NCBI RefSeq assembly: GCF_033971325.1
Contig: NZ_CP117180.1
Span: 1,326,472 to 1,390,471 of the forward strand
Direction: 5' to 3'
Source: Hydrogenobacter sp. T-2
GTDB taxonomy: Bacteria; Aquificota; Aquificia; Aquificales; Aquificaceae
DNA: 64,000 nucleotides
Shown here: piece after piece, positions 33,888-43,117 of the stretch
How positions within the stretch are numbered: the stretch's first letter is position 1
Layout of the letters: the number at the start of each line of letters is the position of its first letter
Notes under the pieces: generated by a model
Seen by the model: only the letters and a program-made list of their open reading frames with translations
What the model was told of the DNA's origin: nothing
Databases searched by the model: none
Made by a program: the position numbers and the translations under genes

Positions 33888-34378
33888 GGCTTTATCTCCT
33901 TTCTTAGCTCTCTTGTCATGGCTTCCTCATAAGTGTAGGGACATTCCTCTGGAAAAGAGAAATTCTCAATGTCGTATCCATTCTCCTCAAGCCAGTTTTC
34001 AAGGTAGCCAATCGCATCAATCCATGCCTTATCAATCTCTCCAGGAAGTCTATGCTTAAGACTTGGATACTTACGAAACTCTCTATTTATAGCCCTTCTT
34101 GCATTCTCTATACTCTTTATCCACCCATACCCTGCGGTTTCTCCACCAGCAAGGTTTCTAAAATTATCCCACTTGTAGAGATGTTCCAGTATCCTTGCCA
34201 GCAGGCTAATACAAGTTTTCAAGTCAGACCGCGCCATATCTTCTATTTCCTCCAAGAGGTTTTCCCAGTCCACAAGGTCGTAAGCCTTTTCCCTCAAAAG
34301 CTCGTAGTTTATCTCAGCCCACAGTGGAAAGTCCTTGTGATAAAGCTCTTTTAGCTCTTCCTTGCTTATGGTTCTCAT
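33884..34378 (-). CDS. DUF29 family protein, copy A
   Basis: 164 residues from ATG 34378, five bases after the sbcC stop and without a Shine-Dalgarno, so reinitiation after sbcC is likely. It holds the full family pattern, and the differences from B and D lie mainly at residues 100-140. As the first of four copies directly after sbcC it links this family to the SbcCD operon. Confidence 0.85.
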   Translation of the reverse strand: MRTISKEELKELYHKDFPLWAEINYELLREKAYDLVDWENLLEEIEDMARSDLKTCISLLARILEHLYKWDNFRNLAGGETAGYGWIKSIENARRAINREFRKYPSLKHRLPGEIDKAWIDAIGYLENWLEENGYDIENFSFPEECPYTYEEAMTRELRKEIKP

Positions 34379-34383
34379 GAGTA

Positions 34384-37300
34384 TTAATATATGACCTTGA
34401 GCTTTGCGTAGCCCTCCCTTTTTTCCACTTCTATTCTTTGACTAAACTTTTCCGCTATGTCTTCCACGTGGGTTATAACTCCCACAAGCCTGTCTGTGGA
34501 CTGCCTTATCATATCAAAAAACTCAGAAAGGGAATCTCTTGTTTCCCTATCTAAAGAACCAAAGCCTTCATCTATGAAAAGGCTTTCAAGAGGTGCATTT
34601 TGAGAGAGTATGTCCGCCACCGCAAAGGCAAGAGAAAGGCTCGCCAAAAAGGTCTCACCACCGCTTAAACTGGAAACAATCCTATGATATCCTGTGGAGT
34701 GGTCGTAGACATGCAGGTCTCCTTCAAGCAGGTCAAAGGTAAAAAGTCCCGAAGTGAATTTAAAAAGGTAATAACTCGCCCTATCAACGATCCTTTTTAG
34801 CATAAGCTGGCTCACATACTCTGGAAATTGATTATCTACAAGGTCGCTCCTTAACCTTTCATAAAGGCTTAATTCCATGCGAAGCTCAGAAAGGCTTTTC
34901 TCCAAACTTTGCTTTTCAGAGAGGTCTTCTTTTAGCTTTTTTATTTCACTATCCAAACTTCCATGCAACCTCCTGTTTTCCTCAATAGACGCTTCCAATC
35001 CCTTTAGGTCCTCTTCCATGCGGAATGTCTCAGGAAGCTCCTTTAAACCTTGGAGCTTTAACTCTAACTCTTTGAGCTTGTTTTCAAGGTTATGCCTTTC
35101 TTTGTTATATTCTTCTATTTCCTGCTGAAGGCTCTTTATCTGTTCTTGACTTAGGGCACAGCTTTTGAGGTTTTGTAAACTACCAAATCTCTCCTGGAGA
35201 GAGTATATCTCACTTGCCATGCTTTGTTTTTGAGACTGTAGTTGAGAAAGCATCCTCTCTATGTTTTGAATATCTGAGATAAGCCTTGCTTCCTGTTCTC
35301 TTAACCTTTGCAGGTAGGAAGAGGTCGTCTCGTAGCTTTCTTGCACCTCCTTTACCCTTCTTTCCAACTCTTGACTTTGTTTTCTTAGCTTGTGTGCTAA
35401 GAGCTCAGAGGGACTTTCTCCAGTAGCTTTTATAATCCTATTGCCTAAGTCCATAAGTTTTTCTTCCAAAGACCTCTTCTGCTGGATTAGTCCCTTTAGC
35501 CTCTCCTCAAGCTCCGTATACTTCTTTTCCTTTTCCATAAGCTCTTTTTGTATCTCCTCAAACCTCTGCTTAAACTTCCTTTCCCTCTCCTTCAATAACC
35601 TAAGCTCCTCATACTCCTTTTCTGCCTTTTTGACCCTTTCAAGCACCACATCCAAAACCTCTCCCAAAGACTTCATCAAAGAGTTCTTCTCTTCTACGAG
35701 CCTTTCAAGGATAGAGTTCTTTGAGAGAAACTCCTCTCTTATTTTGCCCTCTTCAAACTTTAAGTTGTCTATAAACTTGGATAGTTCAGAGTGTTTAGTT
35801 TTGAGGTTTCTTAAGGTTTGTTCCCTGTCCCTTAGAAGCCTCTTTTTTTCCTCAATTTCTTTTAGAATGCCCTCTACTTGAGAAAGCCTTCCCTGAATAT
35901 CCTCTGTGGAAAGCCCATATAGTGCCTCTTGCAACTCCTTCTCCTTAGTTTTCAAGATGGAAACCTTGGCTTGATTTTCAAGAAGTTCAGACCTGAGGCT
36001 ATTTGCGGTCTTTTCTAGTTCCTCTTGCCTTTTGATTAGGCTCGTAATGTCTTCTCCCTGCTCTTTGAGTTCTATATGCTCCACTCTATGACCGCATACA
36101 GGACACACATCTCCTTCCGTTAACCTTGACCTTATCTCAAAGGCATACACATCAATCCTTCTTTCCTTTAGCCCTTCCAACTGCTCCTCTATAGAGCTTA
36201 GGTTTTTCTCCAATTCTTGCAGTCTTTTCTCGTATATAGCCCTTTCCTCGCTTACCTGTTTGAGTTCCAAAGCCTTACTTAACTGCTCCTTAAGCCTAAA
36301 GCCTTCTTGAAGCAGTTCGCTTTCTCTTTCTATAAAAGACCTAAGGTTAGATATATCTCCTTCCGTTTGTCCTATAGCAAGCTCCAACTCCTCCCTTTCT
36401 TTCAACGCCTTGTTTAGCTTCTCCTCTTTCCCTTTTAGCTCTTTTTCAAGGATTTCCACCTGTATCTTGACCTGTTCCTCTTCCTTTTCCAATCTCCTTG
36501 TGTTTTCCACCTGCTCTTTTATCCTCTGAGACTGAATAAACTCCTGCTCCACTCCCTTTTCCTCAAGTTCTTGTATGGCATATTCTACATCTCTTATCTT
36601 CTCATAGCCTCTGTGAGACCTTTCTCTTAGGTCTTTTAGCTCTGTCATATAGAGGTCCTTCTGCTCTTCTGTATGCCTTATATCTCCTTCTATCTTCTCC
36701 AAGTCCCTTTTGAAACCCATATACTGTTCAATAAGCTGTAGAGTTTGACTTATTTCAAGTCGTTTATTGTTGTATGATTCAAGTTTTTTAAACTCAACTT
36801 CTATACTTTTAAACTCCTGCTCCACAAGTTCTCTTTCCTCATGATACTTTTTCAGGTCAAGCTCCTTTTCCTTTTTCTCTTCTTTTAGCTTTTCTTCCTG
36901 TAAGAGAAGGCTCTCATACTGCTCCACCTTTGGAAGGTAGGGAAGTATTTCAAGGACAGTTTCAAGAAGTTGTTTCTTGCGTGCTATGTCCTCCTCTTGA
37001 GTTAATAGCCTATCTAAGTCTTCCGATGTTTTTTTGTATTCCTGTAAAAGGCTGTCCCGTTCTTTGCACTTCAAAAGCAGGTTTGTTAGTTTGGATGCTC
37101 CTTCTGAAAGCTCCTTATATTCCTTTTTTACATTTTCAAGCTCCTTTTCCCTTTGAAGTATAAGCTCTGGAGTTATATAAGCCAGTTGTTCAAACCTTTG
37201 TTGCATAAGCTGGAGCTTGCCAACGAGGAGTTTATACTCTTGTCCCACCAGGTCTTTTAGTGCAAGGATAAGCTCAGAAAAACCAAGTAGGGAATTGAGT

Positions 37301-37779
37301 ATTTCTCTCCTTTCCCTTTGGTTTTGTGGCTTTAAAAACCTGTCAAACTGGTTTTGAGGTAGGAGTATAACCTTTGTAAAGATACTGTAGTCAAGCCTAA
37401 GCACATTTTTGAGATAGTCCTCTAACTCTCTTTCTCTGAAAGGCTTAGGTTTACCTTCTTCGTAAAACCTAAACTCCGACAGATTTCTCCTTTTGTCTTC
37501 CACATACTCTCTTTCTATTTTGTATCTCCTTCCTCTTACAGAAAACTCTAAAGATACACGCATAAACCTCTGACCCTTTGAGACAAGATATGCATGTGCC
37601 CTTTCTCCTCCGTATCTTGGGACTTTTCCATAAAGGGCGTAGCATATGGCATCAATAAGGCTTGTCTTTCCCGCTCCCGTTTTACCCTTTATGGCAAAAA
37701 AGTTAAGGGGTGAAAAGTCAATGCTGTGCTTTCCTCTGTATATGGTGAAGTTTTCAAGTTCAAGCCTTATGGGTCTCAT
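34384..37779 (-). CDS. sbcC: SbcC/Rad50-type ATPase of the SbcCD nuclease
   Basis: 1131 residues. Walker A is GKTGAGKTSLIDA (about 34-46). A long coiled coil fills both arms, and the zinc hook CPVCGH sits near residue 560. The C-terminal signature LSGGETFLASLSLAFA and Walker B LFIDEGFGSLD complete the ABC head. With SbcD it processes hairpins and double-strand ends. It overlaps sbcD by 20 bases. Full length for the family, no breaks seen. Confidence 0.96.
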   Translation of the reverse strand: MRPIRLELENFTIYRGKHSIDFSPLNFFAIKGKTGAGKTSLIDAICYALYGKVPRYGGERAHAYLVSKGQRFMRVSLEFSVRGRRYKIEREYVEDKRRNLSEFRFYEEGKPKPFRERELEDYLKNVLRLDYSIFTKVILLPQNQFDRFLKPQNQRERREILNSLLGFSELILALKDLVGQEYKLLVGKLQLMQQRFEQLAYITPELILQREKELENVKKEYKELSEGASKLTNLLLKCKERDSLLQEYKKTSEDLDRLLTQEEDIARKKQLLETVLEILPYLPKVEQYESLLLQEEKLKEEKKEKELDLKKYHEERELVEQEFKSIEVEFKKLESYNNKRLEISQTLQLIEQYMGFKRDLEKIEGDIRHTEEQKDLYMTELKDLRERSHRGYEKIRDVEYAIQELEEKGVEQEFIQSQRIKEQVENTRRLEKEEEQVKIQVEILEKELKGKEEKLNKALKEREELELAIGQTEGDISNLRSFIERESELLQEGFRLKEQLSKALELKQVSEERAIYEKRLQELEKNLSSIEEQLEGLKERRIDVYAFEIRSRLTEGDVCPVCGHRVEHIELKEQGEDITSLIKRQEELEKTANSLRSELLENQAKVSILKTKEKELQEALYGLSTEDIQGRLSQVEGILKEIEEKKRLLRDREQTLRNLKTKHSELSKFIDNLKFEEGKIREEFLSKNSILERLVEEKNSLMKSLGEVLDVVLERVKKAEKEYEELRLLKERERKFKQRFEEIQKELMEKEKKYTELEERLKGLIQQKRSLEEKLMDLGNRIIKATGESPSELLAHKLRKQSQELERRVKEVQESYETTSSYLQRLREQEARLISDIQNIERMLSQLQSQKQSMASEIYSLQERFGSLQNLKSCALSQEQIKSLQQEIEEYNKERHNLENKLKELELKLQGLKELPETFRMEEDLKGLEASIEENRRLHGSLDSEIKKLKEDLSEKQSLEKSLSELRMELSLYERLRSDLVDNQFPEYVSQLMLKRIVDRASYYLFKFTSGLFTFDLLEGDLHVYDHSTGYHRIVSSLSGGETFLASLSLAFAVADILSQNAPLESLFIDEGFGSLDRETRDSLSEFFDMIRQSTDRLVGVITHVEDIAEKFSQRIEVEKREGYAKLKVIY

Positions 37780-38911
37780 GGCTAACCCTGTCTATAAGTT
37801 TTTCAATTAAAGCCTTTAAGTCCTGTGAGGATTCTGACTTGTATTTAAACTTATGAAAGTCCTCATATAGGCTAAGCAGGTCTATTTTGCCTGCTTCTGC
37901 TCTTGTCTCTTGAGAAGTTCCCAAGGGCTCTATTTCAAGCCTTACAAGCCTGTCGCCAAGGATTTTAAACACCATATCCCTCCTCTGCTGTAAGAAGGGG
38001 TCTGACATTTTTACCTCCATAACAACCCTTACCAGCAGGTTTTCCTTAGACAAGGGTTCAAGAGATTTTTGTATATCTTCCCCCTCTTTAAGCCTTATCT
38101 CCACAAGCTGTCTTTTAAGGTCAAGCCTTATGGTTTCTACCTTCGCCATACCATCCTCAAGCACCACCAAGTTTACAAACTTATCCATGCCCTTTTCTGA
38201 GAAATCTATCTGGTAAGGACTACCAGAATAGTAAACTTTGGGTGTGGTGCCTTCTATTCTCTGATTTCTATGAACGTGCCCTAAGGCTACATATTGAAAG
38301 GTATCCGGAATTGTATCCGCTCTTACCGCATAGTAGGGACTTACGCTTGATTGGAGTTCACTTCCTGCCACCTTAGCCCTATCTATCATTAAGTGAGAAA
38401 CAAGGACTCTGTATCGTGAGTCCTCAACCTCGCACGCAAGGGCTTTCATGTAATTTGCCACCTTCTCCGCATAGCTTCTATGCCTTTCTTCGTCAAAGTT
38501 GGTCAAAACCCTCTCATCGGGATAGGGGAGGCAGGCAATCTTTAACTGGTCGTATTGGAATATGACTTCCTTGAGGTTTGTAGAAGGTCTATCAAAAACA
38601 TGAATGTTTGAGAGTTTTCTTAGGTTCTTGTATATTTTCATAAAGTCGTAGCTGTCGTGATTTCCTGCTATGAGTAATATGTGCAGTCCAATGGAGTTCA
38701 TCTCTGTGAGGAATTCCATTATGAGTCCTTGAGATTCAAAGTCGGGGTTTCTCTTGTCAAAGATATCACCTGCAACTATAAGAAGGTCTATACTATTTTC
38801 TTTACATATGTTTTTTATCTGCTCAAGGGCATAAACAAGGTCTTCGTTTCTGCTCACTTTGTCGTATAGCCTTTTGCCTGCATGAAGGTCTGCCATATGT
38901 AGAAATTTCAT
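37760..38911 (-). CDS. sbcD: SbcD/Mre11-type nuclease
   Basis: 383 residues with the calcineurin-like phosphoesterase motifs: MADLHAGKRLYD (D8, H10), VAGDIFDKRNPD, LLIAGNHDSYDF, LVSHLMID and ALGHVHRNQ. These bind two manganese ions. The C-terminal capping region and SbcC-binding tail follow. It overlaps the LOG gene by four bases (ATGA) upstream. It acts on DNA ends and hairpins with SbcC. Confidence 0.96.
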   Translation of the reverse strand: MKFLHMADLHAGKRLYDKVSRNEDLVYALEQIKNICKENSIDLLIVAGDIFDKRNPDFESQGLIMEFLTEMNSIGLHILLIAGNHDSYDFMKIYKNLRKLSNIHVFDRPSTNLKEVIFQYDQLKIACLPYPDERVLTNFDEERHRSYAEKVANYMKALACEVEDSRYRVLVSHLMIDRAKVAGSELQSSVSPYYAVRADTIPDTFQYVALGHVHRNQRIEGTTPKVYYSGSPYQIDFSEKGMDKFVNLVVLEDGMAKVETIRLDLKRQLVEIRLKEGEDIQKSLEPLSKENLLVRVVMEVKMSDPFLQQRRDMVFKILGDRLVRLEIEPLGTSQETRAEAGKIDLLSLYEDFHKFKYKSESSQDLKALIEKLIDRVSHETHKA

Positions 38912-39657
38912 GATAAAACACCAGCTCCAGATAGTATGGTCTTTAACCTCTCAAACATCGGATTGAAAGGTTCCTCCCTTTCGAGCTTTCTGTATAGGGA
39001 GACCATCTCCTCTATTATAAGCTCAACCGCTTCCTCTGGAGTGTCGCACAAGGATATGAAGTTCATATCTTCTTTGCTAATGGTATTATAAGCGACCATG
39101 GTGTTTTTCATAAAGTCCAAAAGGGGCTTCCAGTATTCAGCACCAAAGAGTATTATGGGAAACCTTGGGCTCTTGCCTGTTTGTATAAGAGTTAGAGCTT
39201 CAAAGAGCTCATCAAGGGTTCCAAAACCACCGGGGAATATAAGATAGGCGGTAGAATACCTCAGAAGCATTACCTTCCTTACAAAAAAGTAGTCAAAGTT
39301 TAGAGATATGTTTTGATATGGGTTAGGGACCTGCTCTGTGGGTATTTGAATGTTTAGACCCACAGACAAAGTTCCTGCATCTTTGCCTCCTCTGTTTGCA
39401 GCCTCCATTATGCCTGGACCACCACCTGTGACTATATGAAAGCCGAGACTTCCAAGCATAAAGGCTGTTCTGTATGCTTTTTTATAATACGGGTCTGTTT
39501 CATCAAGCCTTGAGCTTCCAAAAAAGGTTATAGCAGGACCTATAGAAGATAGGGCATCAAAGCCTTGGACAAACTCACTCATTATTTTTAATACACGCCA
39601 AGTATCGCCCTGCCTTATTTTGAGCTCTTCTATAAGACGTATCTCTTCACTGTTCAT
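38908..39657 (-). CDS. LOG-family (TIGR00730-type) protein, Rossmann fold
   Basis: 249 residues. Signature motifs GGGPGIMEAANRGGKDAG and PGGFGTLDELFEALTLIQTGK define the LOG/lysine-decarboxylase-like family, members of which are nucleoside 5'-monophosphate phosphoribohydrolases or have unproven roles. The active-site Arg and Glu of the PGGxGTxxE motif are kept. It sits between a small exported protein and sbcD. Cytokinin activation as in LonelyGuy is not implied here. Confidence 0.88.
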   Translation of the reverse strand: MNSEEIRLIEELKIRQGDTWRVLKIMSEFVQGFDALSSIGPAITFFGSSRLDETDPYYKKAYRTAFMLGSLGFHIVTGGGPGIMEAANRGGKDAGTLSVGLNIQIPTEQVPNPYQNISLNFDYFFVRKVMLLRYSTAYLIFPGGFGTLDELFEALTLIQTGKSPRFPIILFGAEYWKPLLDFMKNTMVAYNTISKEDMNFISLCDTPEEAVELIIEEMVSLYRKLEREEPFNPMFERLKTILSGAGVLS

Positions 39658-39952
39658 TTAGGTCTTTTACCATACCCTCTAATTTGAGAAGTTCACCCTC
39701 TTGTGGCTTGTTTATGTTCTTGGCATAACGAGGTTCCTTTCGTGCTGTTCTGCTCTTTTTAGAGGCATTCCTGTTGGCATTCTTATTGGAAACCCTTTTG
39801 TTCTGTGTATTCTTCTTGACTGCGTTACTTGTTTGCTTAGCCTTTCCCTGCACCACCTGTTTTTTAGTTTGCGTATTTGCAAAAGACAAGTCTATGGGCA
39901 CGGAAAGGCTAAGGGCTGAAACAATTCCAGTTATAAGTAAAAGTTTTCTCAT
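39647..39952 (-). CDS. Small exported, very basic protein
   Basis: 101 residues: a signal peptide (MRKLLLITGIVSALSLSVPIDLSFA), then a Lys/Asn/Arg-rich low-complexity region (NKRVSNKNANRNASKKSRTA), ending in an acidic tail. It has a very strong ribosome site (AGGAGGTGA) and its own consensus promoter. It may bind nucleic acid or anionic envelope polymers. No family recognised. Confidence 0.7.
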   Translation of the reverse strand: MRKLLLITGIVSALSLSVPIDLSFANTQTKKQVVQGKAKQTSNAVKKNTQNKRVSNKNANRNASKKSRTARKEPRYAKNINKPQEGELLKLEGMVKDLNEQ

Positions 39953-39972
39953 AGTTCACCTCCTTGTTAAAA

Positions 39973-40002
39973 ACTATAGCCTAAAGAGTCAGGATGTGTC
40001 AA
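39973..40002 (-). promoter_or_regulatory. Sigma-70 type promoter of the LOG-sbcDC-DUF29 operon
   Basis: On the minus strand: TTGACA (40002-39997), 18-base spacer, TATAGT (39978-39973). It overlaps the end of the THEP1 gene and points at the gene starting at 39952. Initiation is expected near 39966. Confidence 0.75.
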
Positions 40003-40513
40003 GAAGGCTGAGAATATCCTCCAATAGCCCATCTCTGTTTTCTCTGTTTACCTCCAAAAGAACTGCACCCATGAGTCTTCTTATTTCCGCAACAAGAGGA
40101 TGCACATCCCTTATAGGAATGGTTATCACCATATGCTTTCTCGGGTCATGGATGAGTACTCTTATAAGCTCTCTAAAGGGTTTTGAGAAAAGTTCCATTT
40201 TGCCCACTTCGTCCACAAGCACTACTTTGTTTTCCTGAAGAGCCTTTTCAAGGATTGGAAGAGCTACACTTTCAAACCTTTGTACATTCACACCATAAGA
40301 GCCTACAAGATGCTTTGAGGTAAAGGTTTTACTGGCAAAAAGAAGCCTCTTACCTTCTGTGGAAACTATTTTAAAGCCTGTGCGTTTTTTTGTCTTTGGG
40401 TCTCTAACCTCTTCCGTCCAAAAGCCTATGGTTTTGTCCCCTAAAGCCTTTGCTAAATTCTTTATGAACGTGGTTTTCCCTATACCTGGCTCTCCTGTAA
40501 GCACTATTTTCAT
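39989..40513 (-). CDS. THEP1-type nucleoside-triphosphatase
   Basis: 174 residues with Walker A GEPGIGKTTF (about 7-16), Walker B VVLVDEVGKMELFSKPF and the arginine-containing IPIRDVHP region. It matches the THEP1 family, a thermostable NTPase studied from Aquifex aeolicus that hydrolyses ATP, GTP and other NTPs. It overlaps carB by four bases. The cell role is unsettled. Confidence 0.92.
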   Translation of the reverse strand: MKIVLTGEPGIGKTTFIKNLAKALGDKTIGFWTEEVRDPKTKKRTGFKIVSTEGKRLLFASKTFTSKHLVGSYGVNVQRFESVALPILEKALQENKVVLVDEVGKMELFSKPFRELIRVLIHDPRKHMVITIPIRDVHPLVAEIRRLMGAVLLEVNRENRDGLLEDILSLLDTS

Positions 40514-42111
40514 AGGTCTTGAAGGGCGTAAACCTTTAGTCTACCACCATGCTTTATGTAGCTTTTTATGGCCTCAAGCATGGCGTATCCACCTCTTACA
40601 GTGGTTGTGTAAGGTATGCCATACTGAACTGCGGACCTCCTAAGATGGTAGGCGTCGCTCCTCTCCTTTCTGCCTGTGGGTGTGTTTATGATGAGCTGTA
40701 TTTCTTGGTTTTTTATCATGTCCACCACGTTGGGTCTTCCCTCAGAGACCTTTAGCACATGCTTTACATCCAATCCTCTCTCTTTTAGAAACTTGTATGT
40801 CCCTCCAGTGGCATAGACTTCAAAGCCCAGTTCAAGAAAGCCTCTTGCAAGGTTTACCACCTTTGGTTTATCTCTGTCTGCCACGCTAAGGAAAACTCTA
40901 CCCTCCAAGGGTAACCTGCTACCTGCAGAAAGCTGTGCCTTGTAGTAAGCCAGTCCAAAGTCTTCTGCAATGCCCATAACTTCTCCTGTGCTTTTCATTT
41001 CGGGTCCAAGCACTGGGTCTTCTTCTGGAAACCTGTTCCAAGGGAAGACAACCTCTTTGACGGAGTATATCTTCTTGTCTGAAGGCATAAAGTCGCTGGC
41101 AAAGTGGGCTTTGCCTCCTTCAAGTCTTTCAAAAACCTCAGGAACAAGTTCTTTTAAACCTTTACCAACGCCTATAAGAGCGGATAGCTTTGCCAAAGGA
41201 TAGCCTATGGTCTTGCTTACAAAAGGAACAGTCCTTGAAGCCCTTGGGTTAACCTCAAGCACGTAGACCTCGCCATCCTTTACCGCAAACTGAAGGTTCA
41301 CAAGCCCTTTCACTTTTAGAGCCTTCGCTATGAGCTTAGACTGTCTTTTTATCTCTTCTACCACTTCCTTTGAGAGAGTGTATGGTGGTATGCTTGCCGC
41401 GCTATCTCCTGAATGAACACCCGCCTCCTCTATATGCTCCATCACCGCACCTATTAGATAATCCTCACCATCCCCTATGGCGTCCACATCCACTTCTATA
41501 CTGTCAGAAAGATACTTGTCTATGAGTATGGGTCTTTCAAAGCTTACACTTACCGCCTCTTCAAGGTATTGGATAAGCTCCTCCCTGTCATAAACTATTC
41601 TCATAGCCCTACCACCAAGCACATAGGAAGGTCTCACAAGCACAGGAAAGCCAAGCTCTTCCGCTATTCTTATGGCTTCTTCCTTTGTCCTTGCAGTTCC
41701 ACTTGGTGGCTGTTTTATGCCAAGGTTGTCAACAAGTTTCTTAAAGAGCTCCCTATCCTCCGCCATATCTATGCTTTCTGGAGGAGTTCCCAGTATGTTT
41801 ACGCCAAGGTTCTTGAGAGGAAGGGAGAGTTTAAGAGGCGTTTGACCACCAAACTGGAGAAAAACTCCATCGGGCTTTTCTCTTCTTATGACCTCAAGCA
41901 CGTTTTCCAAAACCACTGGCTCAAAGTATAAAGCATTCGCAGTGTCGTAGTCTGTAGAGACAGTTTCTGGGTTGCAGTTAACCATTATGGTCTCTATTCC
42001 CTGCTCCTTTAGGGCAAAAACCGCATGGACGCAGGCATAGTCAAACTCTATACCTTGACCTATACGATTTGGTCCACTGCCGAGGATTAGCACTTTCTTC
42101 ATTAAACTCAT
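40510..42111 (-). CDS. carB: Carbamoyl-phosphate synthetase large chain, C-terminal half
   Basis: 533 residues that align with the second half of CarB: a pre-ATP-grasp region (LILGSGPNRIGQGIEFDYACV), the ATP-grasp domain that phosphorylates carbamate (FPVLVRPSYVLGGRAM), and a methylglyoxal-synthase-like allosteric domain (ATGGTYKFL). The first ATP-grasp half is missing. In Aquifex CarB is likewise encoded as two separate halves, so the other half is probably elsewhere in the genome. ATG at 42111 or 42102, no Shine-Dalgarno. Confidence 0.93.
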   Translation of the reverse strand: MSLMKKVLILGSGPNRIGQGIEFDYACVHAVFALKEQGIETIMVNCNPETVSTDYDTANALYFEPVVLENVLEVIRREKPDGVFLQFGGQTPLKLSLPLKNLGVNILGTPPESIDMAEDRELFKKLVDNLGIKQPPSGTARTKEEAIRIAEELGFPVLVRPSYVLGGRAMRIVYDREELIQYLEEAVSVSFERPILIDKYLSDSIEVDVDAIGDGEDYLIGAVMEHIEEAGVHSGDSAASIPPYTLSKEVVEEIKRQSKLIAKALKVKGLVNLQFAVKDGEVYVLEVNPRASRTVPFVSKTIGYPLAKLSALIGVGKGLKELVPEVFERLEGGKAHFASDFMPSDKKIYSVKEVVFPWNRFPEEDPVLGPEMKSTGEVMGIAEDFGLAYYKAQLSAGSRLPLEGRVFLSVADRDKPKVVNLARGFLELGFEVYATGGTYKFLKERGLDVKHVLKVSEGRPNVVDMIKNQEIQLIINTPTGRKERSDAYHLRRSAVQYGIPYTTTVRGGYAMLEAIKSYIKHGGRLKVYALQDL

Positions 42112-42141
42112 TATTTTAACTCAAACCTAAAAGGCATATGC

Positions 42142-42147
42142 TATAAT
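42142..42147 (+). promoter_or_regulatory. Extended -10 element of the Rpn-type gene
   Basis: TATAAT preceded by TGC (extended -10), ending six bases before the GTG at 42154. No Shine-Dalgarno follows. A leaderless mRNA is likely. Confidence 0.55.
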
Positions 42148-42153
42148 CCTTAC

Positions 42154-43095
42154 GTGTCTTCAAAAGACATAACCATAAGAGACATCTTTGAAGAAATCCC
42201 ACAAAGACTAAGCAGAATACTTTCTCCAGCACCCATAAAGGAGCTACTACCCACAAACTTTCCCTCCACAGAGCTGAGAGTGGACTTTTTAGCAAAGCTT
42301 GAAGATGAAAGCATATTGCATATAGAGTTCCAGTCTTTCAACGACCCTAACATGCCCTTCAGAATGCTACGCTACTACATTGCCATATTGGAAAGATACC
42401 CAGGCAGTCTTATAAAACAGCTCCTTGTGTATGTGGGAAACAGAAAGCTCAGAATGAAGTCAAGGCTAAGGCTTAGAAATCTTACCTTTAGCTATGAAAT
42501 ACTTGACATAAGGCAGATAGACTGCAAGGTGCTTTTGGAAAGTCCAGACCCTATGGATAGGCTTTTGGCTTGTCTGTGCAAGGTAGAGGATGAAGTGTAT
42601 CTGATAGAAAAGCTCATAAAGACCATGGAAAGCATGAACGAGGAAGAGAGAAAGGACTATCTTTTGAAAATCTTGACACTAACAGAGCTAAGACCTAACT
42701 TAAGGATAAGGCTCACAAAGGAGGTAAGGCACATGCCTATAGTGGTTAGACCTGAGGATATAAAACTGCCAAAGAGGAAGTTGAAAAAGGACCTTTTATA
42801 CAGGCTTGGGCTTGAGGAGGGTAAACAGATTGGTATTGAAGAAGGTAAGCAGATTGGTATCGAGGAAGGTAGAAAAGAAGGTGAGGTTATTGGTATTAAA
42901 AAGGGACTTTTGAAATCCGCACAGGAAATGGTTATAGCTATAATTGAGGCTAAACTTGGTTATGTACCAGAAGAGATAGCAAATAGGATAAGGGAAATAA
43001 AAGATGTGGAGTTTCTGAGGTCTTTAGCCAAGAAGTTGGTTTCTGCTTCTGAAGATTTCATGCAGGTTTTGGCTATTGAACTGAAAATTTCATAA
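42154..43095 (+). CDS. Rpn-family recombination-promoting nuclease / transposase-like protein
   Basis: 313 residues, GTG start at 42154. The N-terminal part (ELLPTNFPSTELRVDFLAKLEDESILHIEFQSF) is the PD-(D/E)xK-type core with D near 45 and E-x-Q near 58-60 of the Rpn/DUF4351 group. The C-terminal region has three 24-base repeats coding EEGKQIGI units, a length-variable coil typical of these proteins. E. coli RpnA relatives are DNA endonucleases that raise recombination. Located at a divergent point beside carB; a decayed partial copy follows. Confidence 0.88.
   Translation: MSSKDITIRDIFEEIPQRLSRILSPAPIKELLPTNFPSTELRVDFLAKLEDESILHIEFQSFNDPNMPFRMLRYYIAILERYPGSLIKQLLVYVGNRKLRMKSRLRLRNLTFSYEILDIRQIDCKVLLESPDPMDRLLACLCKVEDEVYLIEKLIKTMESMNEEERKDYLLKILTLTELRPNLRIRLTKEVRHMPIVVRPEDIKLPKRKLKKDLLYRLGLEEGKQIGIEEGKQIGIEEGRKEGEVIGIKKGLLKSAQEMVIAIIEAKLGYVPEEIANRIREIKDVEFLRSLAKKLVSASEDFMQVLAIELKIS
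42814..42885 (+). repeat. 24-base tandem repeat in the Rpn-type gene
   Basis: Three imperfect 24-base units coding EEGKQIGI-like octapeptides (the third is EEGRKEGE). Unit changes keep the frame. Confidence 0.85.
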
Positions 43096-43117
43096 CATAA
43101 TTCAAAAACTCATAATG

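Noticed and set aside
32411..34378. CRISPR-like or satellite array
   Set aside because: The period near 491 bases is that of repeated DUF29 genes, not of short repeats with spacers. No CRISPR array was seen anywhere in the window.
35390..35881. Long Ser/Phe-rich frame antisense to sbcC
   Set aside because: It mirrors the Glu/Lys/Leu-rich coiled coil of SbcC; composition is that of a shadow frame and no ribosome site supports it.
39774..40238. 154-residue plus-strand frame across two minus-strand genes
   Set aside because: It lies antisense to the basic exported protein, a strong promoter and THEP1; its residues reflect those genes in reverse.
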